A stretch of DNA of 64,000 bases from Planctomycetota bacterium (GCA_016745075.1 JADGDD010000002.1:66034-130033); one strand, 5' to 3'; numbered from the stretch's first letter, positions 1 to 9,350 are shown. Notes: generated by a model not told the origin, from the sequence alone. Made by a program: numbers and translations.

Positions 1-250
1 TATTTGGGTGTTCTAGCTGCCCAGTAATTTGTGCTTCACTGACAAAACGAATATTTTGTCGTGTGCTTGAGCCACGCATGACTTTCATAGCCACGTCACG
101 GCCAAGTGTTTCATCAAAAACCTGAACAATGAGCCCCATGCCACCAGAGCCGAGTTGTGTCAGGTGCTTGTATTTTCCTTTGGCGATAATTTTACTTAAA
201 TGGGAGCTTGCCTCAAAGCCAGAAGGAATCGTCCCGTCACCTTCAAGCAT
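1..250 (-). CDS. Ser/Thr protein kinase, N-terminal part (runs off left edge)
   Basis: Reading the minus strand gives the start of a Hanks-type protein kinase. It has the glycine-rich loop GSGGMG (about residues 34-39), the VAMK lysine (about residue 56) that anchors ATP, and the helix-C glutamate in SEAQ followed by LEHPN. The rest of the kinase lies outside the window. The first in-frame ATG is at 250; a TAG at 311-313 closes the frame upstream and no GTG or TTG lies between. A short open frame starting ATG at 347 (MTDDDPSEHETIETDI) would join the kinase frame almost seamlessly if one base near 299-301 were removed, so the annotated start may reflect a frameshift. Such kinases are numerous in PVC bacteria and phosphorylate regulators. 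Family assignment is firm; the start is not. Confidence 0.85.
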   Translation of the reverse strand, partial: MLEGDGTIPSGFEASSHLSKIIAKGKYKHLTQLGSGGMGLIVQVFDETLGRDVAMKVMRGSSTRQNIRFVSEAQITGQLEHPN

Positions 251-436
251 TTCAATACTCTGGACAGGTGCAATGTCATGGACGGTTGCTCGTCGTGCAA
301 TATCTGTCTCTATCGTCTCGTGCTCGGATGGGTCGTCGTCTGTCATAGGGGTGGCTATAACTCTATTTCTATCCCTCTAATGGTCAACGCTTGGCTCTCT
401 TTATGCGTTGGCTAGACTACGTTTCAAGGAGAGCCA

Positions 437-631
437 ATGACACAGAGAGCTATTGTGGCGCAGATAGAACCAAAGCCAGACACACCGGGGAAAGTGTACA
501 AGAGTGCAGCAGATGCGGAACAGCGTATTAACGGCATGTTGGAACAAGGTTGGGAACTAGCACAAGTTCACCCGATGAGTGAAATTGGTGAAGCAGTAAC
601 CGCTTTACTTATTTTTGAGCGTACAGAATAA
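437..631 (+). CDS. Small DUF4177-like protein
   Basis: A 64-residue protein preceded by a good ribosome binding site (AAGGAGA, 425-431). It has no signal peptide or membrane segment. The C-terminal half, with GMLEQGWELAQVHP and then LLIFERT, has the GWEL...LIF.R pattern of DUF4177-type small proteins, whose function is unknown. It sits 17 bases upstream of the dihydrouridine synthase and may share its transcript. Family resemblance is by pattern only. Confidence 0.65.
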   Translation: MTQRAIVAQIEPKPDTPGKVYKSAADAEQRINGMLEQGWELAQVHPMSEIGEAVTALLIFERTE

Positions 632-648
632 GAAAGTCGCGTGTTCCC

Positions 649-1617
649 TTGTCTGAATTGATTATACGTGGACCAAAATGTGTATCGATAGCTCCAGCTA
701 CTTTTTTAGCGCCAATGGACGGTGTGACCGATGCCAGTTTTCGAACTCTCGTCTCAGATCTCGGTGGGCTTGGTGCAAGCTGTACTGAGTTTGTACGTAT
801 TAGTATTCAGCCGTTGCCAAGGAAAGTTCTTCGTGCTAGTTTAGGGCAGCTTTCGGAGACAGTACCGACAGCTATTCAAATGATGGCTCCCGGAGCACAA
901 CATATTGCAGAAACGATAGCTTGTGCAGAAGATCTTGGTGCAGCGTGGGTCGATATCAATTTTGGTTGTCCAGCGAAACGTGTTTTTAACCGTTGCGCTG
1001 GTTCAGCTTTACTTGAGTGGCCAGATACAATGGCCGAAATTATTCAGGCAGCTCGCAGTGGAACCAGTTTACCGGTAACGGCAAAAATCCGAGCAGGTAT
1101 TGCAGATGCAGATACGCTCGATGATATTCTTGATGCGGTCTGCGAAGCAGGTGCCGGCATGGTTGCTTTACACGCACGGGTACGCAACCAAGCCTATTCT
1201 ATGGAAGCTCGCTGGGATTGGATAGCACAGGCGGCAGAACGTTGTCATGCATACGGAGTCCCTTTGGTTGGTAATGGTGGTATAGAATGTGCAGCAGATA
1301 TTCAACGAATGCGGGAGCAAACCAATTGCGATGGTGTTATGGTTGGCCGTGCAGCTTTGCGTAATCCGTGGATATTTGCAGAAGCAGCAGGTTTGCCTAC
1401 TCCAACAAAACAAGAGGCTATCGCCTTTATAGAACGCTATTACTACGCAAGTGGTGAGTGTCTTAACGCCGTGCCAGCATTAGGTCGTATTAAACAAATG
1501 GTGAAGGTATATAATGCTGGTAACTGTTTAACGGATAATCAGCGTCAGCAGATACTCCGCGAGCAAGATGCAGAAAAACTGTTACGGCTATTACAGCAAA
1601 TTGCAGAGGAACCGTAA
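649..1617 (+). CDS. dus: tRNA-dihydrouridine synthase
   Basis: This flavoenzyme reduces uridine to dihydrouridine in the tRNA D-loop using FMN and NADPH. The sequence shows the N-terminal LAPMDGVTDASFR, the catalytic-loop motif NFGCPAKRV with its cysteine, a KIRAG strand, the HARVRNQAY segment, and the FMN-phosphate motifs VGNGGI and MVGRAAL. At 322 residues it has the normal length for the family. The frame begins with TTG at 649 without a convincing ribosome binding site. The next ATG (715) would cut into the conserved N-terminus, so a non-ATG start is likely. It is convergent with dapB. Which Dus subfamily it belongs to cannot be decided from motifs alone. Confidence 0.93.
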   Translation: MSELIIRGPKCVSIAPATFLAPMDGVTDASFRTLVSDLGGLGASCTEFVRISIQPLPRKVLRASLGQLSETVPTAIQMMAPGAQHIAETIACAEDLGAAWVDINFGCPAKRVFNRCAGSALLEWPDTMAEIIQAARSGTSLPVTAKIRAGIADADTLDDILDAVCEAGAGMVALHARVRNQAYSMEARWDWIAQAAERCHAYGVPLVGNGGIECAADIQRMREQTNCDGVMVGRAALRNPWIFAEAAGLPTPTKQEAIAFIERYYYASGECLNAVPALGRIKQMVKVYNAGNCLTDNQRQQILREQDAEKLLRLLQQIAEEP

Positions 1618-1625
1618 TCGTATGG

Positions 1626-1652
1626 AAAAACTGTATGACGGCAGTTTTTTAT
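1626..1652. terminator. Weak hairpin between dus and dapB
   Basis: AAAAACTG (1626-1633) and CAGTTTTT (1642-1649) form an 8-bp, mostly A/T stem between two convergent genes, flanked by T and A runs. It could act as a bidirectional terminator, but the GC core is only three pairs. Confidence 0.4.
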
Positions 1653-1694
1653 TTTTCAGTAATGGTCGTTATATGCTGTAACAGATTCCTGCTA

Positions 1695-2471
1695 TTACAG
1701 CCCTAACACATCTTTCATCGTATAACGGCCAGGAGTGGCTTTGCCAAGAAAAGTTGCTGCTCGAAGCGCACCCTTAGCAAAAATGTCACGGTTATGGGCA
1801 AGATGACCCAGCATAATGCGTTCGCCATTGCCTACAAAATAAGCCGTATGGTCGCCAACCACATCTCCCATGCGCAGAGAATGAACGCCAATCTCACCAC
1901 GAACGCGTGCGCCAATGTTGCCTTCACGACCGTGTACAAGGTCAGAACGCGTGCGGTTGGTAGCTTCACAGATGGCATCAGTAATACCGTAAGCAGTGCC
2001 AGACGGGGCATCTACTTTATGATGGTGATGGGCTTCAACCACTTCAATATCATAATCAAGGCCAAGCGTTTCTGCAATTTGCGCAGCTACTTGGAAGACT
2101 ACATTTACGCCAACGCTCATATTCGGAGCCCACATAACTGGAATGTGCTGTGCTGCATCCGCAAGGAGTGCGTCTAACGTTTCTGGAACAATACCAGTGG
2201 TGCCAATGGCTAGGGGCATGCCATATTTCGCACAATGTTTGATAACGTCTGGCGTAACAGTGGCATGTGAAAAATCGATGACCACACTGCCAGCTTGGTC
2301 TGTTGGCAAAGAATCAAGTAACGGTTGATCTGACGGAACGCCTATGTCACGTAGTGTGCCTGTGCGTGTGTCTATGCCACAGCCAACCGTGAAGCTATCA
2401 TCTTCAGTAGCCAAAGTCAGGATGCGTTGTCCCATGCGGCCAGCCGCACCATTCATTATGAGATTTGTCAT
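1695..2471 (-). CDS. dapB: 4-hydroxy-tetrahydrodipicolinate reductase
   Basis: DapB catalyses the NAD(P)H-dependent reduction step of lysine and diaminopimelate synthesis, needed for peptidoglycan cross-links and lysine. The N-terminus carries the nucleotide-binding motif GAAGRMGQ. The signature EAHHHHKVDAPSGTA holds the catalytic histidine and lysine and the substrate-binding PSGT. The length of 258 residues matches the family. ATG at 2471 precedes the Rossmann strand directly (MTNLIMNGAAGRMG). No other lysine genes are adjacent. Confidence 0.96.
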   Translation of the reverse strand: MTNLIMNGAAGRMGQRILTLATEDDSFTVGCGIDTRTGTLRDIGVPSDQPLLDSLPTDQAGSVVIDFSHATVTPDVIKHCAKYGMPLAIGTTGIVPETLDALLADAAQHIPVMWAPNMSVGVNVVFQVAAQIAETLGLDYDIEVVEAHHHHKVDAPSGTAYGITDAICEATNRTRSDLVHGREGNIGARVRGEIGVHSLRMGDVVGDHTAYFVGNGERIMLGHLAHNRDIFAKGALRAATFLGKATPGRYTMKDVLGL

Positions 2472-2519
2472 GTGCGAGTTGTCGCAGTTACTCTAACATT
2501 TTCAAGCAGTGAAGTCGGA

Positions 2520-2558
2520 TAAAAAAAGGCGGTACAAAGATATTCTTTGTACCGCCTT
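2520..2558 (-). terminator. Terminator of the cytochrome c gene
   Basis: A perfect 13-bp stem (2528-2540 with 2544-2556, sequence GGCGGTACAAAGA and its complement) with a 3-nt loop is followed on the minus strand by a T run (2520-2527). It is a strong intrinsic terminator just after the cytochrome stop codon and separates it from dapB. Confidence 0.92.
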
Positions 2559-2580
2559 GAAAGATGTACTAGCCAATAAT

Positions 2581-3375
2581 TTATTGTTCGAGTGATTGTA
2601 GCCAGGCAGCAATGTCGTCTAAGCCTTTATCGTCAACGGCAGCAAGTTGGGCAGCAGCCATGGCTTTCATCATAGCCCCGTAGGCATCTGTTGGATCATA
2701 GCCACGAGCACCAGCTTTGAAGTTTTTCAACTGAGTCACAACATACCATGCGTTTTGTCCGGCAAGTTTGGGGCCATGCATAGCAGTATTGCCTTCGCCG
2801 TTAGCACCATGGCATTGTATACAGCCTTTAGCGGCAAAGAGTGCTTTGCCTGCTTCAGCGGAGCCAGTGGCTTGTGTTTCAGCAACGCCGTCGAGTGTTT
2901 TTAGGTAGCTGGTCAAATCATTGACGCTGTCTCCAGTAACCATATTGGCAAACGGAGGCATTTGTGCACCAAAGGCATCGGCTTTGTGGGTGCCACGTTT
3001 GCCATTGCGGAATTTCTCAAGTTGGTCTTTGACGTACCACTCTTCTTGTCCGGCTAAGCGTGGAGCATTGGTCGTTTTATTACCTTGACCGTTATCGCCA
3101 TGACAGGCAACGCAGTTAGCATATACCTGTTTACCACGCTCTTGGGTTGGAGAAAGTGGTGGCGCGGCAACTAATGGGTGAGCCCCTGCCTCTACATCAG
3201 TAAGGGGAGGCAGGCTACTTTTGGCGGTAGCATTTGTTGCGTTATTGTAGTCTAATTCTTTGTCAATATTGAGGATAACAAATACGACTACACCAATGAT
3301 GAAGCCGACAAAAACAAGTGTTCCTGCTCCAAGGATGGCAAAAAATTGGTTATTGGTGACAGCACCTGGTTTCAT
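2581..3375 (-). CDS. Membrane-anchored di-haem cytochrome c
   Basis: The protein has one N-terminal membrane helix (FFAILGAGTLVFVGFIIGVV) followed by two class I cytochrome c domains, each with a haem c motif: CVACH and CIQCH. Distal methionines are likely in MPPFANM and in the AMMKAMAA segment. The two-domain plan resembles cytochrome c4 or c5-type carriers tethered to the inner membrane, probably passing electrons to a terminal oxidase in the periplasm. The start was moved to ATG 3375: an ATG 15 bases upstream lies inside the ribosome binding site itself (AGGAGGT, 3381-3387, 5 nt from ATG 3375). It is a single-gene unit with its own terminator. The redox partners are unknown. Confidence 0.9.
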   Translation of the reverse strand: MKPGAVTNNQFFAILGAGTLVFVGFIIGVVVFVILNIDKELDYNNATNATAKSSLPPLTDVEAGAHPLVAAPPLSPTQERGKQVYANCVACHGDNGQGNKTTNAPRLAGQEEWYVKDQLEKFRNGKRGTHKADAFGAQMPPFANMVTGDSVNDLTSYLKTLDGVAETQATGSAEAGKALFAAKGCIQCHGANGEGNTAMHGPKLAGQNAWYVVTQLKNFKAGARGYDPTDAYGAMMKAMAAAQLAAVDDKGLDDIAAWLQSLEQ

Positions 3376-3618
3376 GGCGAACCTCCTCATTTACTGGACG
3401 CTAGAATATGTTGCTGCATCCTTTACCTTAACAAGACGAGTCAAGAACAGTCACAGAGCGTGATTTCACTCATACCCCGAGGTGCACAAAGTGCATTTCC
3501 CTATGTTTTCTGTGCATGAATAGAGATAAACAGAGTGTTTTGTCTCTATTCAAGAGGCGAAGAATGCTTTGCGTGTCTGGTGGGTGTACTAGTATTCGTT
3601 TTAATACAGGAGAGTGCC

Positions 3619-5013
3619 ATGCAAAAAATCCGAATAGAGGGTACACGTTTCATGGAAGGTGATAAAGAGATTCGCTTTCGTGGTTTTGATCTTGGTAACT
3701 GGTTGCTGATTGAATCGCACATGGCGGGTCTTGCACATGTAGATTGGAAAATGAAACAGGTGTTTGCGGATGTGTTGGGCGCTGAAATGGCAGACGCATT
3801 TTTTCAATCATATTGTAACAATTATATGACTGAGGCAGATTATGATCACATGCAAGAACTTGGTGTCAATTTTGTACGTCTGCCATTCACCTATAGAATG
3901 TTGGAAGATGGGAAAAATCCAGGGCAATGGAAACAAGATGGTTTTGATAAACTTCATGCCATTGTAGATGCTTGTGCAGCACGACATATTTATGTCCTAT
4001 TAGACATGCATGCATTGCCAGGTGGGCAAGCTATTGATTGGAATTCCGACAATGCTGTGTCTGAGGCCCTCTATTATCAAGAAGCGTCTTACCAACAGCG
4101 GACCATTGCTTTATGGGAAGAAATTGCGAGGCAATTTAAAGATCACCCAGCCGTTATGGGGTACGACCCGATTGGCGAGCCAGTATGTCCAGATCCAACC
4201 ATGCCGTGGGATAATGATTTATTAAATGACATGTATCGTCCACTCCAAGCCGCGATCCGTAAAATTGACTCGCAGAGTATTTTTGTTTTAGAAGGAAATC
4301 AATGGAGCCGAGATAATAAAGGCCTTGCACTTGATTTATTTGACGACCCACAAACAACATATCAAACGCATTTGTATCCGGATAGAGACTACCCATCGCA
4401 CGAATTACAGGGGTGGCCATGTACTGGCCCAGACGGAACCGTATATGATAAAGAATGGCTTCGACAAAATTATCTTGCGACTGCAGATGTGGAGCGGATT
4501 AAGCGTCCAGTTATAGCCGCAGAATTTGGTGTAGCCGCACAACACCCCAACTTAGAAAGTACCCTGCTTTGTTTGCATGATTTGCTTGAAATATTTGAAG
4601 AAGAAAACCATTCATGGGCATTTTGGGCATACAAAGACATTGGTGCTTATAGCCTTGTCCACATGAATGCAGATACTCCGTGGGCCAAGTTATTACTAAA
4701 TGAAGAAATGGAAAAGAAGCGTACACAATTGTCTGCGCTTTGTGAACCTCTTTATGGTCAACCAGAAGATGCTCAGTCATTGTTGTTTAAAGAAACGCTT
4801 GCCATTTTTCCCGATGCTGACCATGAATTCGTCCGCCATCGTATCCGAGAAGCTCAGCGTAGCCTAGAGCTTGTGATGTTGCGAGATATTGCTGAGCGTA
4901 TTAAGCAATTACCAGACGAAGAAATTTGTGCACTTCCAGAGTCATTTCACTTTAATAACTGCACACCGCACGCAGAAACGTTGGCATGTTTGAAGCCTTT
5001 CTTCTTATCTTGA
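3619..5013 (+). CDS. Glycoside hydrolase family 5-like protein
   Basis: A (beta/alpha)8-barrel protein of the cellulase (GH5, clan GH-A) type with 464 residues. Visible landmarks are GFDLGNWLL near the start, LGVNFVRLPF, DMHALPGGQ (about 130-138), the acid/base region GYDPIGEP with Glu187, the HLY strand (about 251-253), the nucleophile region VIAAEFG with Glu302, and WAFWAYKD. It has no signal peptide, so it would act in the cytoplasm. Start ATG 3619 follows CAGGAGAGTGCC; an open frame extends to 3535 but lacks family homology. The residue before the acid/base glutamate is Gly rather than the near-invariant Asn of the family. About 100 extra C-terminal residues are unassigned. The substrate is unknown. 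Confidence 0.82.
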   Translation: MQKIRIEGTRFMEGDKEIRFRGFDLGNWLLIESHMAGLAHVDWKMKQVFADVLGAEMADAFFQSYCNNYMTEADYDHMQELGVNFVRLPFTYRMLEDGKNPGQWKQDGFDKLHAIVDACAARHIYVLLDMHALPGGQAIDWNSDNAVSEALYYQEASYQQRTIALWEEIARQFKDHPAVMGYDPIGEPVCPDPTMPWDNDLLNDMYRPLQAAIRKIDSQSIFVLEGNQWSRDNKGLALDLFDDPQTTYQTHLYPDRDYPSHELQGWPCTGPDGTVYDKEWLRQNYLATADVERIKRPVIAAEFGVAAQHPNLESTLLCLHDLLEIFEEENHSWAFWAYKDIGAYSLVHMNADTPWAKLLLNEEMEKKRTQLSALCEPLYGQPEDAQSLLFKETLAIFPDADHEFVRHRIREAQRSLELVMLRDIAERIKQLPDEEICALPESFHFNNCTPHAETLACLKPFFLS

Positions 5014-5028
5014 AAAAAGGCTCCTCCT

Positions 5029-6420
5029 TTAACGAAAGGCATCAACTAAGGTACTCACGAGCACCCCTGTAGCACCAGCGGGACCAAGCGCATGTTGTTT
5101 GTTTTGCCAGCTTGCTGGAGAAATGTCACAGTGGGCAAAAGGCAAGTTTCCTGCGAAGTAGGAGAGAAATGCGCCAGCGGTAATACAGCCGGCTTCACCG
5201 CTGCCATCGGAATTGGTGAGGTCTGCCATTTTTCCTCGGACCATCGTTTTATGGTCATCGTCCATCGGTAGCTGCCAAACCTTTTCACCACTACTTGTGG
5301 CAGCATGTGAAAGCTGATCAACTATATCTTGATCACCCATAATAGGAACATGAATACGACCAAGAGCGACCATGGCTGCGCCAGTAAGAGTGGCAACTGT
5401 TACCAATTTTTGTGCCCCTTCTTGCTTGGCAAGGCACATCGCATCAGCCAAGGCAAGCCGACCTTCTGCATCAGTGTTGCCAATTTCTATAGTGGTGCCA
5501 TCGGCAGCAGTCAAAACATCTCCAGGACGGAAAGCTTCTGCGCTAATGGAATTTTCGACGAGTGGAAGATAGGCTCGGATTGATTGTTTGCCATTCAGTT
5601 GAGCAAGTGCAATCATTGCAGAAAGCACTGTGGCGGCACCGCCCATATCTTTGCGCATTAATTGCATGCTGCGCCCTGGCTTAATATTAAGGCCGCCGGT
5701 ATCAAAAACTACGCCTTTACCACAGAGGGCGATGAAATCTTTTTTTCTTGTCGTGTTTTTCCCATTCCATTCAACCACTAATAATCGTGCTCGACGGTCT
5801 GCTGCACTAGCGGCACCAACTGCAAGCAATGCTCCCATTTTCTTTTTCTGACAGGCAGCTTCGTCAAGAATGCGCAGACGTAGCCCCGTTCCTTTACATG
5901 CTTTTTTTGCTTCACGAACAAAATCGGCCGGCCCTAAATCGGCAGCGGGTGTATTAATGAGGTCACGACAGAAGGAAGTGGCGTTACCAATAATTTCACC
6001 TTCACGCACAGCAGCGCGTGCAGCGCGTCCAGAAATACCAAGCAGATCACATTGTTTGAGACATGTTGAGTGTGCTGATTTATACCGATCAAAAGTATAA
6101 GCACCTTGAATAAACCCCATAACTGTCTGTCGAATATTTACAGGGTTATTATCAGATTCATAAGCCAAGCGTTTACGTGTGGTCACTACTTGGGCAATAA
6201 CTCCAGCACGGCGACGAATTGCTAACATATCATCAGCGTCATGCCCCTGAGCGCAGGCAACGGCAAGTTGTGGCACAAGACCAAGGCTTGGAACGGCGGC
6301 TACAGGTTTGCTCTGTAACTGTAGACGTAATTCTTTACGTATCTCTTGTGGTAGCCCAGAGAGTGTTGCGGGCATCCATACTGCTTGAGTGGGGCATGTT
6401 TTGGCTATGTGAATTTTCAT
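5029..6420 (-). CDS. pepA: Leucyl aminopeptidase (M17 family)
   Basis: This cytosolic aminopeptidase with two metal ions trims N-terminal residues in peptide turnover. The C-terminal catalytic domain has the two-metal ligands in KGVVFDTGG (Lys235, Asp240), RKDMGG (Asp258) and the family signature NTDAEGRL (Asp317, Glu319), with catalytic Lys247 and Arg321. TLTGAAMVALG is also typical. The 463-residue length is slightly short for the family because the N-terminal domain is compact. The gene is convergent with the GH5 gene; only 15 bases separate their stop codons, with no clear terminator. Confidence 0.95.
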   Translation of the reverse strand: MKIHIAKTCPTQAVWMPATLSGLPQEIRKELRLQLQSKPVAAVPSLGLVPQLAVACAQGHDADDMLAIRRRAGVIAQVVTTRKRLAYESDNNPVNIRQTVMGFIQGAYTFDRYKSAHSTCLKQCDLLGISGRAARAAVREGEIIGNATSFCRDLINTPAADLGPADFVREAKKACKGTGLRLRILDEAACQKKKMGALLAVGAASAADRRARLLVVEWNGKNTTRKKDFIALCGKGVVFDTGGLNIKPGRSMQLMRKDMGGAATVLSAMIALAQLNGKQSIRAYLPLVENSISAEAFRPGDVLTAADGTTIEIGNTDAEGRLALADAMCLAKQEGAQKLVTVATLTGAAMVALGRIHVPIMGDQDIVDQLSHAATSSGEKVWQLPMDDDHKTMVRGKMADLTNSDGSGEAGCITAGAFLSYFAGNLPFAHCDISPASWQNKQHALGPAGATGVLVSTLVDAFR

Positions 6421-6457
6421 AGTGCCAGTTCATAGGCAAATGGATAAAACGCAAGGT

Positions 6458-7843
6458 TTACCGCACGCTTGCATGTCGCCAATTCCCACGTCGATAGCGA
6501 AGGATCATGAGGAACATTTGTAAAAATAAAGCAACCCCTGAAATTGCCCACAGGAGAAGGACTGGATGCATCATACCATCAGCCATATTTGGTGCGTAAT
6601 GAATCACGAGGTAACACGGTGTTACGAGTGTAATAATATTAACGGAGGAGAGAGCTAGAGATGGCCACCACGTATCACCTGCACCAGAACAAGCGCCCCG
6701 CAAGATGTACTGAACGGCATCTGTAACATTCCAGAAGGCTGCACAATACAAGAGAAGCCGAGCAAGTGAACGAATGTCATCGCTGTTTTGGGTGTTCTCA
6801 TGGATAAAGAAATCAATAAGCGGGTCAGTGCAGAGACAGAATAAAGCGCTCCAGATGAACGAATAGAAGAGGGCGAAGCGTAGCCCAACTTGTGTGGCAC
6901 GGTGTGCAGCAGTCGGTTTTTTCATACCGATATTTTCACCGACAATAATACTAATACCTTGAGAAATGCCAATCAGCGGCATAAAGCTAAACATAGCCCA
7001 ACCCACAGCAATGTTATTGGCAGCAAGTGCTGTAGTTCCATAAAAACCAATGGCGACGAAAAAATATTGCCAAGAGAAGAGTTCAAAAAAATCACGAAAC
7101 GATTGTGGGAGTGCATAATATATGTAGCGACGAAAATGAGGTCGCCAATGATGACGTCCTGCCCATGTATGATAGAGTTTACGTACCTGTGGGCCAAAAA
7201 CAATGGAAGTTAGTGGGATTAAAATAATGCATTGTGCCAAAAAAGTGCCAAGGCCTGCGCCAGCAACACCCATTTCAGGTAGACCCATCAGGCCAAAAAC
7301 AAAAAGAGCATTCAAAGCACAGTTTAAAATAGCGGCAACAATACTAAAGAGAAGAACCTGAAAAGCCCGGTTTATGCCGGAAAGAAAAGAGCTGCCAGCA
7401 TTGAACAATAAAATAGGGAGGGCGGCAAGACAGTACCATGTACCCAAGGTATTCATATGTTCTTGGGCCATAGCGCTGACTTCATACCAATTAAAAATAG
7501 TAGGAAGTACCGGGATCAGTATACCGCAAAATAGGCCGCCAATAACTGCAATAATAAGTGAAGGCCAGAGCATGGTGCCGACCATCGTGTGTTCGTCTGC
7601 TCCACGGTGTTGCGCGGCAAAGGTGCCAACATATGCCGTTGCGCCAATAAAGAATACCTGTAAAACGGCTACGATAAGCCCAGCAGGAAAACTTGCGGCT
7701 AATGCATCTTCACTAATGTGACTCAAAAAGAAACGATCGATGGTCTGTTGAATAACCCCCAAAGCCATACTTAGCATTAATGGCAGCGATAGCCGGAGAA
7801 CAGCACCTAGGGCAGAGCCGCGAAAAGAGAGAGAAGACAACAT
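6458..7843 (-). CDS. MATE-family multidrug/Na+ efflux transporter
   Basis: An integral membrane protein of 461 residues with about twelve hydrophobic segments in the two-bundle arrangement of MATE exporters. The N-terminus LSLPLMLSMALGVIQQTIDRFFLSH fits the first helix of the family, and GGLFCGILIPVLP and LNALFVFGLMGLPEMGVAGAGLGTF-like segments follow; the latter is a typical MATE stretch. Such carriers expel cationic drugs or metabolites using Na+ or H+ gradients. It is divergent from the CAP-domain gene. The substrate cannot be inferred. Confidence 0.9.
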   Translation of the reverse strand: MLSSLSFRGSALGAVLRLSLPLMLSMALGVIQQTIDRFFLSHISEDALAASFPAGLIVAVLQVFFIGATAYVGTFAAQHRGADEHTMVGTMLWPSLIIAVIGGLFCGILIPVLPTIFNWYEVSAMAQEHMNTLGTWYCLAALPILLFNAGSSFLSGINRAFQVLLFSIVAAILNCALNALFVFGLMGLPEMGVAGAGLGTFLAQCIILIPLTSIVFGPQVRKLYHTWAGRHHWRPHFRRYIYYALPQSFRDFFELFSWQYFFVAIGFYGTTALAANNIAVGWAMFSFMPLIGISQGISIIVGENIGMKKPTAAHRATQVGLRFALFYSFIWSALFCLCTDPLIDFFIHENTQNSDDIRSLARLLLYCAAFWNVTDAVQYILRGACSGAGDTWWPSLALSSVNIITLVTPCYLVIHYAPNMADGMMHPVLLLWAISGVALFLQMFLMILRYRRGNWRHASVR

Positions 7844-7949
7844 GGTGGGTCACAATGAGCGTTTCTAATGAAAGACAACAGTCTGTTACCAAAAAGCTGT
7901 TTGCGGTAATGTTAGGTGGAGTGTTTCCTGTGTTGGAGAAGGGTGGTGT

Positions 7950-9350
7950 ATGACTGTGCGCGTTAGTCTTTGTTTCGTACTAAGCGCTGTTTGCTCCAGT
8001 TCCAGCATGGCAGAAGAATCAGTGGTGCAGGAGCGTGCCATAGAGCCGAGTGATGAAGAGACACTCACCTTAGAGTATATTAACAGATACCGTGCACATC
8101 CAGCGGCGGATATTCAGCGTATTTTGCGTGGTGCTCAAGCCGGTTTTTCAGGAATGGGCGATGGACTTAATATAGAAAAATGCCGAGCAGATGTAGCAGC
8201 TTTGCCCGCAGTGCCGCCTTTAGTTTTTAACATGAAACTCTTAACCGCTGCTCGATGGCATGCTCATTATTTGGCGGTACATGAGGTCACTCAGCATCAT
8301 GAAGACAAATCACTTGCAGGATATACTGGAGCCAGTCCAGGTGAGCGTGTTCGCTTAGCTGGATATGCCGGTGGGAATGTGATGGAAAATGCCTATGGTT
8401 TTTCTGTGTCGCCGTGGAATTCACATCAAGGATATATTATAGATTGGGGGCCAGGACCAGATGGCATGCAAAACCCAGCTGGTCACCGCCTTGCTCTCAG
8501 TAATCCATATGTCAGAGAAATTGGCTGTGGGGTGATTCGTTATCATGAAAAAAACTTTATGGCGAGTGTTCACAATTTAGGGAACAACCGAACGGTAGCA
8601 CGTTATGTTGGCGGTGTGGTTTTTAAGGATGCTAATAGAAATGAATTTTACGATTGTGGAGAAGGCTTAGCGCAAGCAGATGTACGGGTAGACACTGGGG
8701 AAAGATGTGATGTCTGGACAAGTGGTGCCTTTACCTTGGCTCTTACCCATAACGATGCCACAACTGTTACCTGTAGCTACAATGGTCAGGAGTGGTCACA
8801 GTCGATTCCAGCAGGGACAGAAAATGTGCATATTGCTTTTTCTCAGCCAGATGCCAAAGCTGGTGACAGAGTAGATGCTGCGATAGCGAAAGTCGAAATA
8901 GCTACAGAGCGTCAACGGAGAAATGCCGCCATTACCTGTTGGTTGGCAACACGTGGATACACACGGAGCCCAGAACAAGAAGCACGCATGGACAGACTGT
9001 GCGGAGAGCATGTTGCTGCATTAGAAGAGGCACAAGAAAAGGTCCGACAGGCGCTCTATACTGGCAAGAAGTCAACCTTTAATAAAGCTCTGCGCGGTCC
9101 TAAAATGCGTTATAGATTGTGTGCGGCTAAGCAGTGGTTTGCAGATGCGGCAGCAGCATTTCCAGCATATGCAGATGCTCTGAAGGTGCTCAAGGCAATC
9201 CGAGCGCAGAAACCACAACCCTACGGGCGCATTACCAAAATAAGAAAAAAAGTACACCACATGAGTACCAGCCTAGAGACGCTAGAATTTCAAGAATTAT
9301 TGGTGGCACTTGATTTGCTTTTTTCACACGCAATAGACTATGAGGATTGA
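7950..9350 (+). CDS. Exported CAP/SCP-domain protein
   Basis: The protein has an N-terminal signal peptide (VSLCFVLSAVCSSSSMAEE) followed by a CAP (SCP/PR-1) domain at about residues 37-210. The likely cavity residues are His117, Glu146 and His179, and the strand LALSNPYVREIGCGV is typical of the fold. After it comes a stretch like an SdrD-type B repeat (VVFKDANRNEFYDCGEGLAQ). The C-terminal 170 residues are helical and basic. Bacterial CAP proteins are secreted and have varied or unknown roles. The gene starts ATG 7950 after GGAGAAGGG, and its stop overlaps the following metallopeptidase gene (TGATG), so the two are translationally coupled. Confidence 0.85.
   Translation: MTVRVSLCFVLSAVCSSSSMAEESVVQERAIEPSDEETLTLEYINRYRAHPAADIQRILRGAQAGFSGMGDGLNIEKCRADVAALPAVPPLVFNMKLLTAARWHAHYLAVHEVTQHHEDKSLAGYTGASPGERVRLAGYAGGNVMENAYGFSVSPWNSHQGYIIDWGPGPDGMQNPAGHRLALSNPYVREIGCGVIRYHEKNFMASVHNLGNNRTVARYVGGVVFKDANRNEFYDCGEGLAQADVRVDTGERCDVWTSGAFTLALTHNDATTVTCSYNGQEWSQSIPAGTENVHIAFSQPDAKAGDRVDAAIAKVEIATERQRRNAAITCWLATRGYTRSPEQEARMDRLCGEHVAALEEAQEKVRQALYTGKKSTFNKALRGPKMRYRLCAAKQWFADAAAAFPAYADALKVLKAIRAQKPQPYGRITKIRKKVHHMSTSLETLEFQELLVALDLLFSHAIDYED

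Noticed and set aside
129..415. Two plus-strand frames at the left edge
   Set aside because: They are antisense to the kinase sequence, whose motifs are unmistakable on the minus strand.
3535..3618. Upstream extension of the GH5-like protein
   Set aside because: The added residues show no family similarity, while ATG 3619 has a ribosome binding site and begins the conserved domain.
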